This document shows positions 32,931-38,924 of a DNA stretch of 39,590 nt, piece after piece. The stretch is from a virus. Under the pieces are notes generated by a model, which saw only the letters and a program-made list of their open reading frames with translations, ran no database searches and was not told where the DNA came from. Within the stretch, counting starts at the first letter, position 1. Every line of letters starts with the position of its first letter. The DNA is taken from positions 1 to 39,590 of the IMG/VR virus record IMGVR_UViG_3300020416_000018, one strand, 5' to 3'. A program made the position numbers and the translations under genes.

Positions 32931-32968
32931 AGATCTAGCGCTCGTTTTTACGGGCGCTAGTTGTTTTT
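32931..32968. terminator. Bidirectional terminator (hairpin copy 2) between converging operons
   Basis: CTAGCGCTCG (32935-32944) pairs with CGGGCGCTAG (32951-32960), 10 bp with one G-T, loop TTTTTA, followed on the plus strand by TTGTTTTTAT; on the minus strand GATCTTTGAG follows. It ends the plus cassette. The minus-strand gene runs through it and its TAG stop is part of the stem. Confidence 0.7.
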
Positions 32969-33195
32969 ATATGGGTATCCCAACGATTTGATCTAATAAT
33001 TTGCTTCTTTAAATCATCACTTTCACATGGTAAACCGTCAACGTGGTACTTATATTTTTCATTACACACAAGGCATGGCTCATGTCTATTAAAGTCATAC
33101 TCAACACGGGCCATAAGACTAGCTAAATTAAGTGCAGTTTGGCGGCCTATCTTATCTATATCTTTATGGGAGTTGCTTCCAAAACGGATCGTCAT
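32935..33195 (-). CDS. Hypothetical zinc-binding-like protein (86 aa)
   Basis: Start chosen at the ATG at 33195, with AGAGGT 10 nt upstream; the longer frame from 33222 has no site. The N-terminal half is helical (SNSHKDIDKIGRQTALNLAS), the second half has PCLVCNEKYKYHVDGLPC, which gives a C-x2-C plus Cys/His set for zinc. The last codons are encoded by the terminator hairpin (TTSARKNER). It overlaps the nuclease gene by 32 nt. Function unknown. Confidence 0.6.
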   Translation of the reverse strand: MTIRFGSNSHKDIDKIGRQTALNLASLMARVEYDFNRHEPCLVCNEKYKYHVDGLPCESDDLKKQIIRSNRWDTHIKTTSARKNER

Positions 33196-33574
33196 AAAAT
33201 TCATTACCTCTTTTGCCGTCAACTAAATCAACGAACGTGTCTAAATCTATACAAACAACAACGGATACTCCGTCAGGTTGTCTTACTTTTTTATCTGTTT
33301 TAACTAATCGCTTCCATACTAATGCCGTGTACTTAGCTTTAGATTTTTTTATGGCTTTAGCTAACTCTCTTGTAACGTTTAATGATTGCCTTGCCTTGCA
33401 CTCTACAATAAATTCAACGTCATTAAGATAAAACCTAACGTCTCCTCTATCGTTAGCGCCTCCTTCAGCTAGTCTTTCACCATTAACTACCTTAGCTATT
33501 TGTGATTCAAGTCTTGTGCCTTGTTGTTTTTGTTTTGACATTTGTTTGTACCGATTCCCCTGCTGCTTTAACAT
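33164..33574 (-). CDS. PD-(D/E)XK nuclease, Holliday-junction-resolvase-like
   Basis: Core motifs in order: GTRLESQIAKVVNG (motif Glu in the first helix), a loop GGANDRGDVRF (catalytic Asp), then EFIVECKARQSL with the E-x-K active site. This is the layout of the resolvase-type PD-(D/E)XK enzymes found as small (~120-aa) recombination or debranching nucleases in phages. The frame opens at 33574 (MLKQQ; AAGG just upstream), but MSKQKQQGTRLE at 33541 is the better match to usual family length, so the true N terminus is uncertain. It lies in the same operon as the annealing protein and clamp-motif protein, and probably resolves branched DNA before packaging. Confidence 0.75.
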   Translation of the reverse strand: MLKQQGNRYKQMSKQKQQGTRLESQIAKVVNGERLAEGGANDRGDVRFYLNDVEFIVECKARQSLNVTRELAKAIKKSKAKYTALVWKRLVKTDKKVRQPDGVSVVVCIDLDTFVDLVDGKRGNEFYDDPFWKQLP

Positions 33575-33953
33575 ACGCCTTCATATCAATACGATCTAAC
33601 ATACCAAAGTCAAGACCTTTGACATTACGGTAGTTAAATGTGAACGCAAATAAATCACTAAGAGTTAGAACCATATCAAGATACGCTTCTCCTTCACTAC
33701 CTATCCACTGACAACGAATACCTCCACTGTAACCACCTGCAGCAGTTACAGAATCAATATACATACCAGGATAGTTGTCGTTCATACGCTTCGCTGTCCA
33801 CGAACCTGCCATTGAACTTGGTGGAAAAAGATCCATGTGATCTTTGGGTTCTAACTCTGTGATTTGTGTAGATATTTGTACTAATTTAGTTTTAGATTCA
33901 AGCAACATATCATATACAGCTATGCCACCTTTTGTCTCTAAAACTTCCTTCAT
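33507..33953 (-). CDS. Hypothetical protein (148 aa) in recombination block
   Basis: ATGA overlap with the winged-helix gene upstream, and 68-nt overlap with the nuclease frame as drawn (35 nt if the later nuclease start is right). N-terminal helices (YDMLLESKTKLVQISTQITE), then a Gly/Tyr/Trp-rich beta section (GMYIDSVTAAGGYSGGIRCQ) and a basic tail (NVKTKTTRHKT). No family recognised. Confidence 0.6.
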   Translation of the reverse strand: MKEVLETKGGIAVYDMLLESKTKLVQISTQITELEPKDHMDLFPPSSMAGSWTAKRMNDNYPGMYIDSVTAAGGYSGGIRCQWIGSEGEAYLDMVLTLSDLFAFTFNYRNVKGLDFGMLDRIDMKAYVKAAGESVQTNVKTKTTRHKT

Positions 33954-34222
33954 GCAAACAAGTCTAATTGAGTTTTGTCATTAAGTCTATTCATTAATTC
34001 TTGTTTTTTTTCTTGATCATTTAGTTTGTACATAGATATATTTTTATTTCTATGTGTGTGTGCTGCCAACGCACAAGGTTCGCTGATAATATAATCCTCA
34101 CCTTTGTCTTGTCTTATTTCGCTGATCCTATTTCTTACTGACCAACCTAATTCAATTAATTCAGAACTACAATGCCACTGATTATCACTCAGTATCTGTA
34201 GCACCTCGTCTCTCATGCTCAT
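33950..34222 (-). CDS. Winged-helix protein with C-terminal beta-clamp-binding motif
   Basis: 90 aa from the ATG at 34222, chosen for the GGAGG 6 nt upstream; the ATG at 34252 would add MMKTKQRRRA without a binding site. The helix-turn-helix is MRDEVLQILSDNQWHCSSEL to WSVRNRISEIRQDKG, followed by the beta wing (NKNISMYKL). The protein ends in QLDLFA. QL(S/D)LF at a C terminus is the consensus peptide by which bacterial proteins bind the sliding clamp DnaN. The gene overlaps the next by ATGA. Likely a DNA-binding protein that docks on the host clamp to recruit, or to interfere with, the replisome. The docking is inferred from motif identity and terminal position. Confidence 0.7.
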   Translation of the reverse strand: MSMRDEVLQILSDNQWHCSSELIELGWSVRNRISEIRQDKGEDYIISEPCALAAHTHRNKNISMYKLNDQEKKQELMNRLNDKTQLDLFA

Positions 34223-34595
34223 TGCTCTCCTCCTTTGCTTTGTTTTCATCAAAAACTCTACGGCCTGCTTGCATTATTGATAAAGCGTATTCATCTAAGT
34301 GCATAATTACAGGTGTATTATCACCTAACCATGATCCTCTTATGTTGTAATCAAAATGCTCTACTGCGTCTTGCTCCTGCATATCATCTTGATCAATTAA
34401 ACAATCCATAATTAAACTAAATTCGTAACAAGCTACAGGATCTTTTGGTCCTTTAGTTGCATAACCTATGTATGCGTTATCAAATTGTTCACGTGGTTCT
34501 AGTAATAACGCTTCAGGATTTAATGATTTAAGTTCATCTATATCTCCAGGACTATAGATTCTATTACCTGCATAATGTTTATAATTTTTAGACAT
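34185..34595 (-). CDS. Conserved phage protein of unknown function (136 aa)
   Basis: Contains the pattern LNPEALLLEPREQFDNAYIG followed by YEFSLIMDCLIDQDDMQEQD, a helix AVEHFDYNI, and PVIMHLDEYALS. I recall this 'LEPRe.fD.a.iG ... EYN' family as widespread in phages and, as far as I know, without assigned function. Acidic. Its ATG overlaps the stop of the annealing protein gene (TAATG), its end overlaps the winged-helix start, so it belongs to the recombination/replication block. Confidence 0.65.
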   Translation of the reverse strand: MSKNYKHYAGNRIYSPGDIDELKSLNPEALLLEPREQFDNAYIGYATKGPKDPVACYEFSLIMDCLIDQDDMQEQDAVEHFDYNIRGSWLGDNTPVIMHLDEYALSIMQAGRRVFDENKAKEESNEHERRGATDTE

Positions 34596-35359
34596 TAAAA
34601 CGGTATGTCGTCATCAATGTCATTAATATCATTAGGTTTTACATCAACTTTAGGCATATACCACTCCTCAGGTGCTTTTTTGTCATTAGCATAACTATCT
34701 ATGTACCAAATTCTGCAATCTTTTGTCTTACATTTGTAATCAGGATACGTTGGTTTAACTTTACCGCTTGCTTTGTCTGCACGGTTATCCCAAACATCAT
34801 TGTTACATGTCATACACTTAGGTATTGTTGATACCTGTACATTTGTATTAAAAGTATCAGCAAGGTTTTGTTCTACAGATTGGTTCTTTGCTACCTTTGC
34901 TGCTTGTTGTACCTCATCTAATTTTTTTTGTACAGAAGGTGAAGGAGTGTAGGCCTTGCTATTGCTAGTTTGGTCTACACTCTTGGTAACTTGATTGTTA
35001 AGCGATTCAGGTTTCACTGTATCAGATTTCAAGTTCTCCACCTTTTGCATTTCAGTTACTGACGGTCTTTTCTTTGCTTGATAAATATAATTGGCCAATG
35101 CCCTGCCCACTGCGCTTGTTTCCCCGTTTTCTATCCATGAAGTTTGGTTAGCACCTTTAGGTCCGTGTTGATCCTGTGCAATACCTGTAGCTGTAGGTAA
35201 TACATCTTTTTTATTTAAGAAAACACTTGCTTTATGTACTGCTGATTTATGATCATCTGTAATACTTATGATTTCTGTTTCAATTCTGCCTTCAGGATTA
35301 TCCTTCCAAAACTTTGCTAGTCTATCCTCTACTTGATCGTATTCGTCTTGCCAACTCAT
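34595..35359 (-). CDS. ssDNA annealing/binding-like protein with zinc ribbon and SSB-type C-terminal tip
   Basis: 254 aa. The N-terminal ~110 residues match the ERF/Rad52-like phage family I know from actinobacteriophages: RLAKFWKDNPEGRIETEIIS, then the signature ENGETSAVGRALANYI. A linker of about 65 residues is Gln/Ser/Lys-rich. A zinc ribbon follows: C182-x2-C185 ... C210-x4-C215. The last residues are INDIDDDIPF, identical in the final six to the E. coli SSB tip DDDIPF that binds many host repair and replication proteins. It is coupled by TAATG to the gene after it and starts one base before the end of the previous gene. It probably coats or anneals single strands and recruits host SSB partners; recruitment is inferred. 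Confidence 0.75.
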   Translation of the reverse strand: MSWQDEYDQVEDRLAKFWKDNPEGRIETEIISITDDHKSAVHKASVFLNKKDVLPTATGIAQDQHGPKGANQTSWIENGETSAVGRALANYIYQAKKRPSVTEMQKVENLKSDTVKPESLNNQVTKSVDQTSNSKAYTPSPSVQKKLDEVQQAAKVAKNQSVEQNLADTFNTNVQVSTIPKCMTCNNDVWDNRADKASGKVKPTYPDYKCKTKDCRIWYIDSYANDKKAPEEWYMPKVDVKPNDINDIDDDIPF

Positions 35360-35604
35360 TAGTTACTCTCCTCCTCTGTCATATACTTATGACTATCTAC
35401 ACTATACTCTACCCATAATTTTGTTTTTTTCCCAACCTTATATTGTTTTAATAGATCATTAATACTTTGTTCCATGTGATTAAATATGGTATCAAATATT
35501 TTCTCTGCTTCTTTTACATTTGCAGCAGTAACAATAAAATCTCTAGTGCTGTTATCGGTAAACATTACACGAACATCACGATCCATTGGGTGTGGCTCAC
35601 TCAC
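35359..35604 (-). CDS. Small hypothetical protein (81 aa)
   Basis: GTG at 35604 is preferred because GGGAG lies 6 nt upstream; ATGs at 35619 and 35610 sit inside that site. Alpha/beta look: DRDVRVMFTDNSTRDFIVTA, then a helix KEAEKIFDTIFNHMEQSIND. It shares one base with the annealing gene. Function unknown; its constant position before the annealing protein may mean joint action. Confidence 0.55.
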   Translation of the reverse strand: MSEPHPMDRDVRVMFTDNSTRDFIVTAANVKEAEKIFDTIFNHMEQSINDLLKQYKVGKKTKLWVEYSVDSHKYMTEEESN

Positions 35605-35803
35605 TTTCATCTCCCTCATATTTTTTAATTGCTTTTAACATCTGTGCATTATATTCATTTACAAATTGCTGTGTTAATTTAACAACTTGATCAGGATTAA
35701 CTTGTGTTAATTGCAATTCAGTAGTAACTTTGGCACCACCGCATGCGTTACCTAAAGCGATTGCCCACTTTTTCATCTCCTTTTTATCTGTAAATAATCC
35801 CAA
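35597..35803 (-). CDS. Small hypothetical protein (68 aa), TTG start
   Basis: TTG start at 35803, directly after the TAA of the preceding gene, with GGGG 6 nt upstream; the in-frame ATG nine codons later abuts GGAG and has no spacing. Helical protein: KKEMKKWAIALGNACGGAKV, then VKLTQQFVNEYNAQMLKAIK, with an acidic end. No family recognised. Confidence 0.5.
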   Translation of the reverse strand: MGLFTDKKEMKKWAIALGNACGGAKVTTELQLTQVNPDQVVKLTQQFVNEYNAQMLKAIKKYEGDESE

Positions 35804-36040
35804 TTAATCCCCACCACGCACTGCTCTAACAAATATGTAATGTATTATGTTATTCCATAATTCAAAACGATCTATTGATAAACCATTTTTGTTAATGTAA
35901 TAATTTAGTTCACCTGTCGAATCAATATACTTTACATTGCTATTCTGTACAACTACAAACTTCGCACCTGTGTTTGCTACACTCTCTTTGATAGCTTGTA
36001 GCTGATCTATTGTATGTGTATCGGGCGTTGTCATTGCCAT
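35804..36040 (-). CDS. Small hypothetical protein (78 aa), first gene of the leftward recombination operon
   Basis: GGAGGTG binding site 5 nt before the ATG, which lies about a dozen nucleotides after the predicted transcription start, so it is the first cistron. Sequence: MAMTTPDTHTIDQLQAIKES, then beta strands and WNNIIHYIFVRAVRGGD. No family recognised. Being first under a strong and possibly repressed promoter, it may be an early regulator, but there is no HTH motif. Confidence 0.6.
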   Translation of the reverse strand: MAMTTPDTHTIDQLQAIKESVANTGAKFVVVQNSNVKYIDSTGELNYYINKNGLSIDRFELWNNIIHYIFVRAVRGGD

Positions 36041-36058
36041 AATGCACCTCCAATATAT

Positions 36059-36086
36059 ATTATATACAGCTTTTTTGCTATATCAA
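36059..36086 (-). promoter_or_regulatory. Strong leftward promoter TTGATA-N16-TATAAT
   Basis: On the minus strand TTGATA (36081-36086) and TATAAT (36059-36064) are spaced 16 nt. The predicted start near 36052 falls on the edge of the GGAGG site, so the mRNA has almost no leader. It is the clearest sigma70-type promoter in the window and drives the recombination block. Confidence 0.7.
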
Positions 36087-36143
36087 CACCTACTGAAAAA
36101 AAAGTAGGTGCAAGCAAGTAGGTAAAGGAGGAAACCCTACTTG
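36087..36143. promoter_or_regulatory. Inverted-repeat array, candidate operator
   Basis: Two adjacent hairpin/palindrome units share the half-site GTAGG: CACCTACT/AGTAGGTG (36087-36094, 36103-36110, 8-nt A-rich loop) and CAAGTAGG/CCTACTTG (36115-36122, 36136-36143, 13-nt loop). Four half-sites directly upstream of the -35 of the leftward promoter look like operators for a dimeric regulator. The regulator gene is not identified. Confidence 0.5.
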
Positions 36144-36168
36144 AATATTGGTTTGATTTAATTATAAC
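36141..36168 (+). promoter_or_regulatory. Weak rightward promoter TTGAAT-N16-TATAAC
   Basis: TTGAAT at 36141-36146 and TATAAC at 36163-36168 on the plus strand, 16-nt spacing. It would start transcription near 36175, toward the hairpin pair described next. The TATAAT complement of the same bases also gives a -10-like box on the minus strand, so orientation is not certain. Confidence 0.35.
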
Positions 36169-36174
36169 AGGTGC

Positions 36175-36258
36175 TAAAGTAGATTAAGTAAGATTTTACA
36201 TGGCTCACCTCCATTGTAAAACAGAAATAAAGCGGTCTTGTAAGGCCGCTTTTCTGTT
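36175..36258 (+). ncRNA. Candidate small RNA (~84 nt) with anti-Shine-Dalgarno loop
   Basis: A plus-strand transcript would hold two hairpins. The first is TTTTACATGG (36194-36203) with CCA-T-TGTAAAA (36211-36221), 10 bp with one bulged T, loop CTCACCT; the loop and first stem bases read CTCACCTCC, the exact complement of GGAGGTGAG before genes 30156 and 30352. It also shares TCACCTCC with the 3' end of bacterial 16S rRNA. The second hairpin is an intrinsic terminator (36231-36250 plus TTTCTGTT). No ORF fits. Alternative: on the minus strand the same bases give GGAGGTGAGCCATG immediately followed by TAA, the remains of a lost gene start. Confidence 0.4.
36231..36258. terminator. Intrinsic terminator after the metallophosphoesterase gene
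   Basis: AGCGGTC pairs with GGCCGCT (7 bp, one G-T), loop TTGTAA. On the plus strand TTTCTGTT follows; on the minus strand TTATTTCTGTTTT follows. A flanking AACAGAAA/TTTCTGTT pairing can extend the stem. It ends the leftward lysis/MPE operon and can serve rightward transcripts. Confidence 0.6.
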
Positions 36259-37477
36259 AGACGATCTCTTTGTTGTTGTGTCCGTTCTTATCTACAACCA
36301 TAGTTAGCACACCTTGCTTTGTTTTCTTACCTGCTTGCTGTTCAAACCATGTTGATTCATCTAAGCTAGGTACTTGTATCCAGGTGCGTCCGTCATGTAA
36401 TTCACGGTGATGATGATAGTGGCCTGTTACTAAAATGTCTGAGGATCCTGCATGAAATTTACCAAACGTTTGATTTTTCCACCAATTCATTAGCTTGTTT
36501 TCTACTGATCCCCCGTACCCCGCAAGGTGGCCATGAGTAAAAGTCATGTTTGTACCACATACGTTAAGAGATAGGTGTGGTTCATCAGGTATTACAAACT
36601 TTATATGTGAAAACTGTGGCTTGTCTGCAAAGATCTCACCTATTTGTTCAAATACTTCTATGTCATAGTTATCCATTTCACCTGTTGGTGCTAGATTTTT
36701 TGCAATTCTTTTGGTTCCATGATTTCCTGGAACTGCACCTACTACTACAAGATTAAAGTCTTTACTCCACTCTATCAATGCTTTAGCAATGACACGTCTA
36801 GCTAGTTTCATTTGATTTCTATAATCCAACTCAACTCCGTTTGGACCCATTGCTTGTGGATAGAACCCTACGCACCCCTCGACTATATCGCCTAATCCTA
36901 CTACTGTAAGTTGATCAAACTCCATACCTGCTGCACGTAAAAAATTATAACGATCTTTAACTGTATGTATTTTTTCTAAAAACCTATCTATAATTGCTTC
37001 AGTACCACCACCGTCTCGCTTACCTAACTGTAGATCACTGATTGCTACAAAAAAACTAGACTTAGGTTGTTTTACTTTTGGCTTAGGTTTTCTTTTGTAA
37101 GATTGTATCCAACTATTTAGCTTTGCATAATCTTTAGTATCAAGTACAAGATCTTTAGCAACTATCTGTGCTTTGTATGCCCATGCTTGTTGTATTTCTC
37201 CCTTGCCTAGATTCATATCCCACGTAGATACACGTATTGTATTGTCTAGTATCATGTATTTATTAGGATCAAATCCCCACTCACGTAGTAGATCATCAAA
37301 CTCAGATAGTTCAGAAGTTACAGGCCTTGTTGTCATCATGCCTGTGCGTGTCTTGTAGTCAAAGACTACTCCAGGTTCCCAACCATGCGGGTGAGATCCT
37401 GTATCGTTTACTTTATTGTGTGTTACGTCCTGTTGGGTAGCGGTAAATTTATTTACCTGCGAGTTGTTTTTTTGCAT
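36257..37477 (-). CDS. Calcineurin-like metallophosphoesterase (phage DNA metabolism)
   Basis: 406 aa. Metallophosphoesterase motifs appear in order: SDLQLGKRDGG (about residue 147, Asp with Gln where His is usual), GLGDIVEG (195), GAVPGNHGTKR (250), FTHGHLAGYGG (316) and TGHYHHHRE (352). The N-terminal 120 residues (GWEPGVVFDYKTRTGMMTTR, then LLREWGFDPNKYMI and RVSTWDMNLG) form an added domain that I recall from actinobacteriophage members. Such enzymes are Mre11/SbcD-like nucleases or phosphoesterases; exact substrate is unknown. The replaced first-metal His is typical for some subfamilies, not necessarily inactivating. The start lies 29 nt inside the holin gene end. Confidence 0.8.
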   Translation of the reverse strand: MQKNNSQVNKFTATQQDVTHNKVNDTGSHPHGWEPGVVFDYKTRTGMMTTRPVTSELSEFDDLLREWGFDPNKYMILDNTIRVSTWDMNLGKGEIQQAWAYKAQIVAKDLVLDTKDYAKLNSWIQSYKRKPKPKVKQPKSSFFVAISDLQLGKRDGGGTEAIIDRFLEKIHTVKDRYNFLRAAGMEFDQLTVVGLGDIVEGCVGFYPQAMGPNGVELDYRNQMKLARRVIAKALIEWSKDFNLVVVGAVPGNHGTKRIAKNLAPTGEMDNYDIEVFEQIGEIFADKPQFSHIKFVIPDEPHLSLNVCGTNMTFTHGHLAGYGGSVENKLMNWWKNQTFGKFHAGSSDILVTGHYHHHRELHDGRTWIQVPSLDESTWFEQQAGKKTKQGVLTMVVDKNGHNNKEIV

Positions 37478-37742
37478 ACTCTTTTAATACCACAATTACT
37501 GCACCACCACCTGCGATTCCCGCAGCTTGAATTGCCGATACATCAAGATCCAATGCAGGTCCAACTAACAGTGCTGATCCAAAGGCCTCAATGAACGTCC
37601 ATACAACTTTTTCTATAAGTTGTTTTAATTCATCACTCATCTTGTACTCCCATGCTTCGTTCCAAAACGTATACTTATTATCTTTAGTAAACGTTCCGTC
37701 TTTGTTTCTTTTTCTTTTTACTTTATCAAATAGGTAGGACAT
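37449..37742 (-). CDS. Putative holin, r1t-like
   Basis: 97 aa. TAATG overlap with the upstream DUF5675-like gene fixes the start. A charged N-terminal part (FDKVKRKRNKDGTFTKDNKY) precedes the r1t-holin pattern: VVWTFIEAFGSALLVGPALD, then LDVSAIQAAGIAGGGAVIVV and a Lys-rich end. The family has two hydrophobic helices and a 'W..E...VV.TF.qaf' lead, and is common in actinobacteriophages. Holins open the membrane at the end of infection. The N-terminal 35-residue extension is longer than usual. Confidence 0.7.
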   Translation of the reverse strand: MSYLFDKVKRKRNKDGTFTKDNKYTFWNEAWEYKMSDELKQLIEKVVWTFIEAFGSALLVGPALDLDVSAIQAAGIAGGGAVIVVLKEYAKKQLAGK

Positions 37743-38305
37743 TAAATTGGTCTCCTTCCTGCTAATGCTTGTGTAACTTTAGCATTTAATGTGTCAATCT
37801 TTTTCTCTATTGCACCTAGTGTTGATAAACCTTCTGTGTCTACTGCTTGATCTAAATTAATTTGTGAATATTCTATAGTTACTTCCTCACCTTGTTGCAG
37901 CTTAGGTAACACTTTTAAATATAGTTTTTTATATGCGTCTCCTGAACCACCGATAAACCCGTCTTTACCTTTGTCTAAATCTTGTTGTGTCTCACCAACT
38001 AACAAACAACCTGCAGTATGCTCATCAGTGTTGCCTGTATGTATGAGTATGTATTCAAATCCAGGTACATCTCTAACCCACAACATACCTTTATGGAAGG
38101 AATAGCGTTTCAAATACTTGGAGTGAAAACCTCCAACAGTTCTTAATGTAATTTTATATGTACCTTCAGGAATTGCTGTCTCTGCAGCTACCTTCACGGC
38201 CTGATATTGATCCTCTAATGTAAAACACTCAAACTTACCGTCAATAAACAGTAAGCCATTAGTTGCGTCTAGTCCAAATTGTGTGCGTACGACCTGTAGT
38301 TTCAT
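37742..38305 (-). CDS. DUF5675-like protein, probable cell-wall/lysis-associated
   Basis: 187 aa. The signature is FECFTLEDQ, AIPEGTYKITLRTVGG, and FEYILIHTGNTDEHTAGCLLVG, which I associate with DUF5675. The H-T-G-N-T...T-x-G-C block resembles the His/Cys active site of L,D-transpeptidase-like folds, but catalysis has not been assigned in this family as far as I know. A C-terminal coiled-coil tail (TLGAIEKKIDTLNAKVTQAL) is an addition. It directly precedes the holin candidate with overlapping stop/start, so it may serve as the endolysin or an accessory of lysis. Confidence 0.65.
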   Translation of the reverse strand: MKLQVVRTQFGLDATNGLLFIDGKFECFTLEDQYQAVKVAAETAIPEGTYKITLRTVGGFHSKYLKRYSFHKGMLWVRDVPGFEYILIHTGNTDEHTAGCLLVGETQQDLDKGKDGFIGGSGDAYKKLYLKVLPKLQQGEEVTIEYSQINLDQAVDTEGLSTLGAIEKKIDTLNAKVTQALAGRRPI

Positions 38306-38418
38306 TTGTTTCTATTATAGTCCTTACATTTACGATTATCACAGTATAAATTAGAATTATCTCTGTTGATCTGTAAACTTTTATTGCACTTAGGGCAAGA
38401 TACTTTTACTTTTTCCAA
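38302..38418 (-). CDS. Tiny zinc-ribbon protein (38 aa), TTG start
   Basis: Two Cys pairs, C-x2-C (VSCPKCNKSL) and C-x4-C (LYCDNRKCKDY), form a zinc ribbon. The end overlaps the next gene by ATGA and an in-frame stop upstream leaves TTG at 38418 as the only usable start. The binding site AAAGGG is very close to it, so it may depend on coupling to the 44-aa gene whose end it overlaps. Function unknown, possibly nucleic-acid binding. Confidence 0.6.
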   Translation of the reverse strand: MEKVKVSCPKCNKSLQINRDNSNLYCDNRKCKDYNRNK

Positions 38419-38540
38419 CCCTTTTTAAGTTGTCTATATGCTTTTGGAGATATAGTAGAGTTCTTTTTTGATCTACTTGTACCTGCTTTTTTACGTTTGT
38501 TTATATTATTTACTAAACTATTTTTCTTTTTTCTAGCCAT
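38406..38540 (-). CDS. Small basic protein (44 aa)
   Basis: GGAG 5 nt before ATG. Sequence MARKKKNSLVNNINKRKKAG, then TSRSKKNSTISPKAYRQLKK. I recall the pattern 'SLV.NIN.RKKAGTSR.KK.STIS..AY' in many phages; function unknown. High Lys/Arg content suggests DNA or RNA contact. Confidence 0.65.
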   Translation of the reverse strand: MARKKKNSLVNNINKRKKAGTSRSKKNSTISPKAYRQLKKGWKK

Positions 38541-38604
38541 TGTTACTCCATGTACTGCAGTGTAATTTACAACCGCAGCACAATATATTACAGTTACACA
38601 CTAA

Positions 38605-38673
38605 TTATCTATTAGCGTATTTCTTTTTCTTTTTCTTAACAGTTTTAGCTTTATATGCTTTTTTTGCGGGCAT
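38605..38673 (-). CDS. Very small lysine-rich peptide (22 aa)
   Basis: MPAKKAYKAKTVKKKKKKYA ending NR, preceded by GGAAGGAAG at good spacing. The six consecutive Lys codons alternate AAG/AAA. Similar MPAKK-start mini-ORFs occur in marine phages from memory. Reality rests on the binding site and on filling the gap between two genes; moderate confidence. Confidence 0.45.
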   Translation of the reverse strand: MPAKKAYKAKTVKKKKKKYANR

Positions 38674-38702
38674 ATCACTTCCTTCCTGTATTTATTATAC
38701 CA

Positions 38703-38924
38703 TTACCTACTAACTTTTTTTGGATTTTCTGACTTGTCTTTACGTAAACCTATAGTTAAAAGCCAAAGTATTGTAGAAGCTATAATTGCTACACCAACAA
38801 TATCTTTAGCTGTACCTGTAAGTGTAAGCCATGCAATAAAAAAACCTAATAATGTAAATGTTTGTGCTATTGTTTCTTTTAATATTTCAAACAACCATTT
38901 AAAAAACTTTTTAATTAACTTCAT
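38703..38924 (-). CDS. Small membrane protein (73 aa), possible second holin
   Basis: A basic, amphipathic N terminus (MKLIKKFFKWLFEILKETIA) is followed by two hydrophobic helices (TFTLLGFFIAWLTLTG and VGVAIIASTILWLLTIGL) and a charged tail (RKDKSENPKKVSR). ATGA overlap with the acidic protein gene. The two-helix layout fits a class II holin; the r1t-like protein nearby may be its partner. Confidence 0.65.
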   Translation of the reverse strand: MKLIKKFFKWLFEILKETIAQTFTLLGFFIAWLTLTGTAKDIVGVAIIASTILWLLTIGLRKDKSENPKKVSR

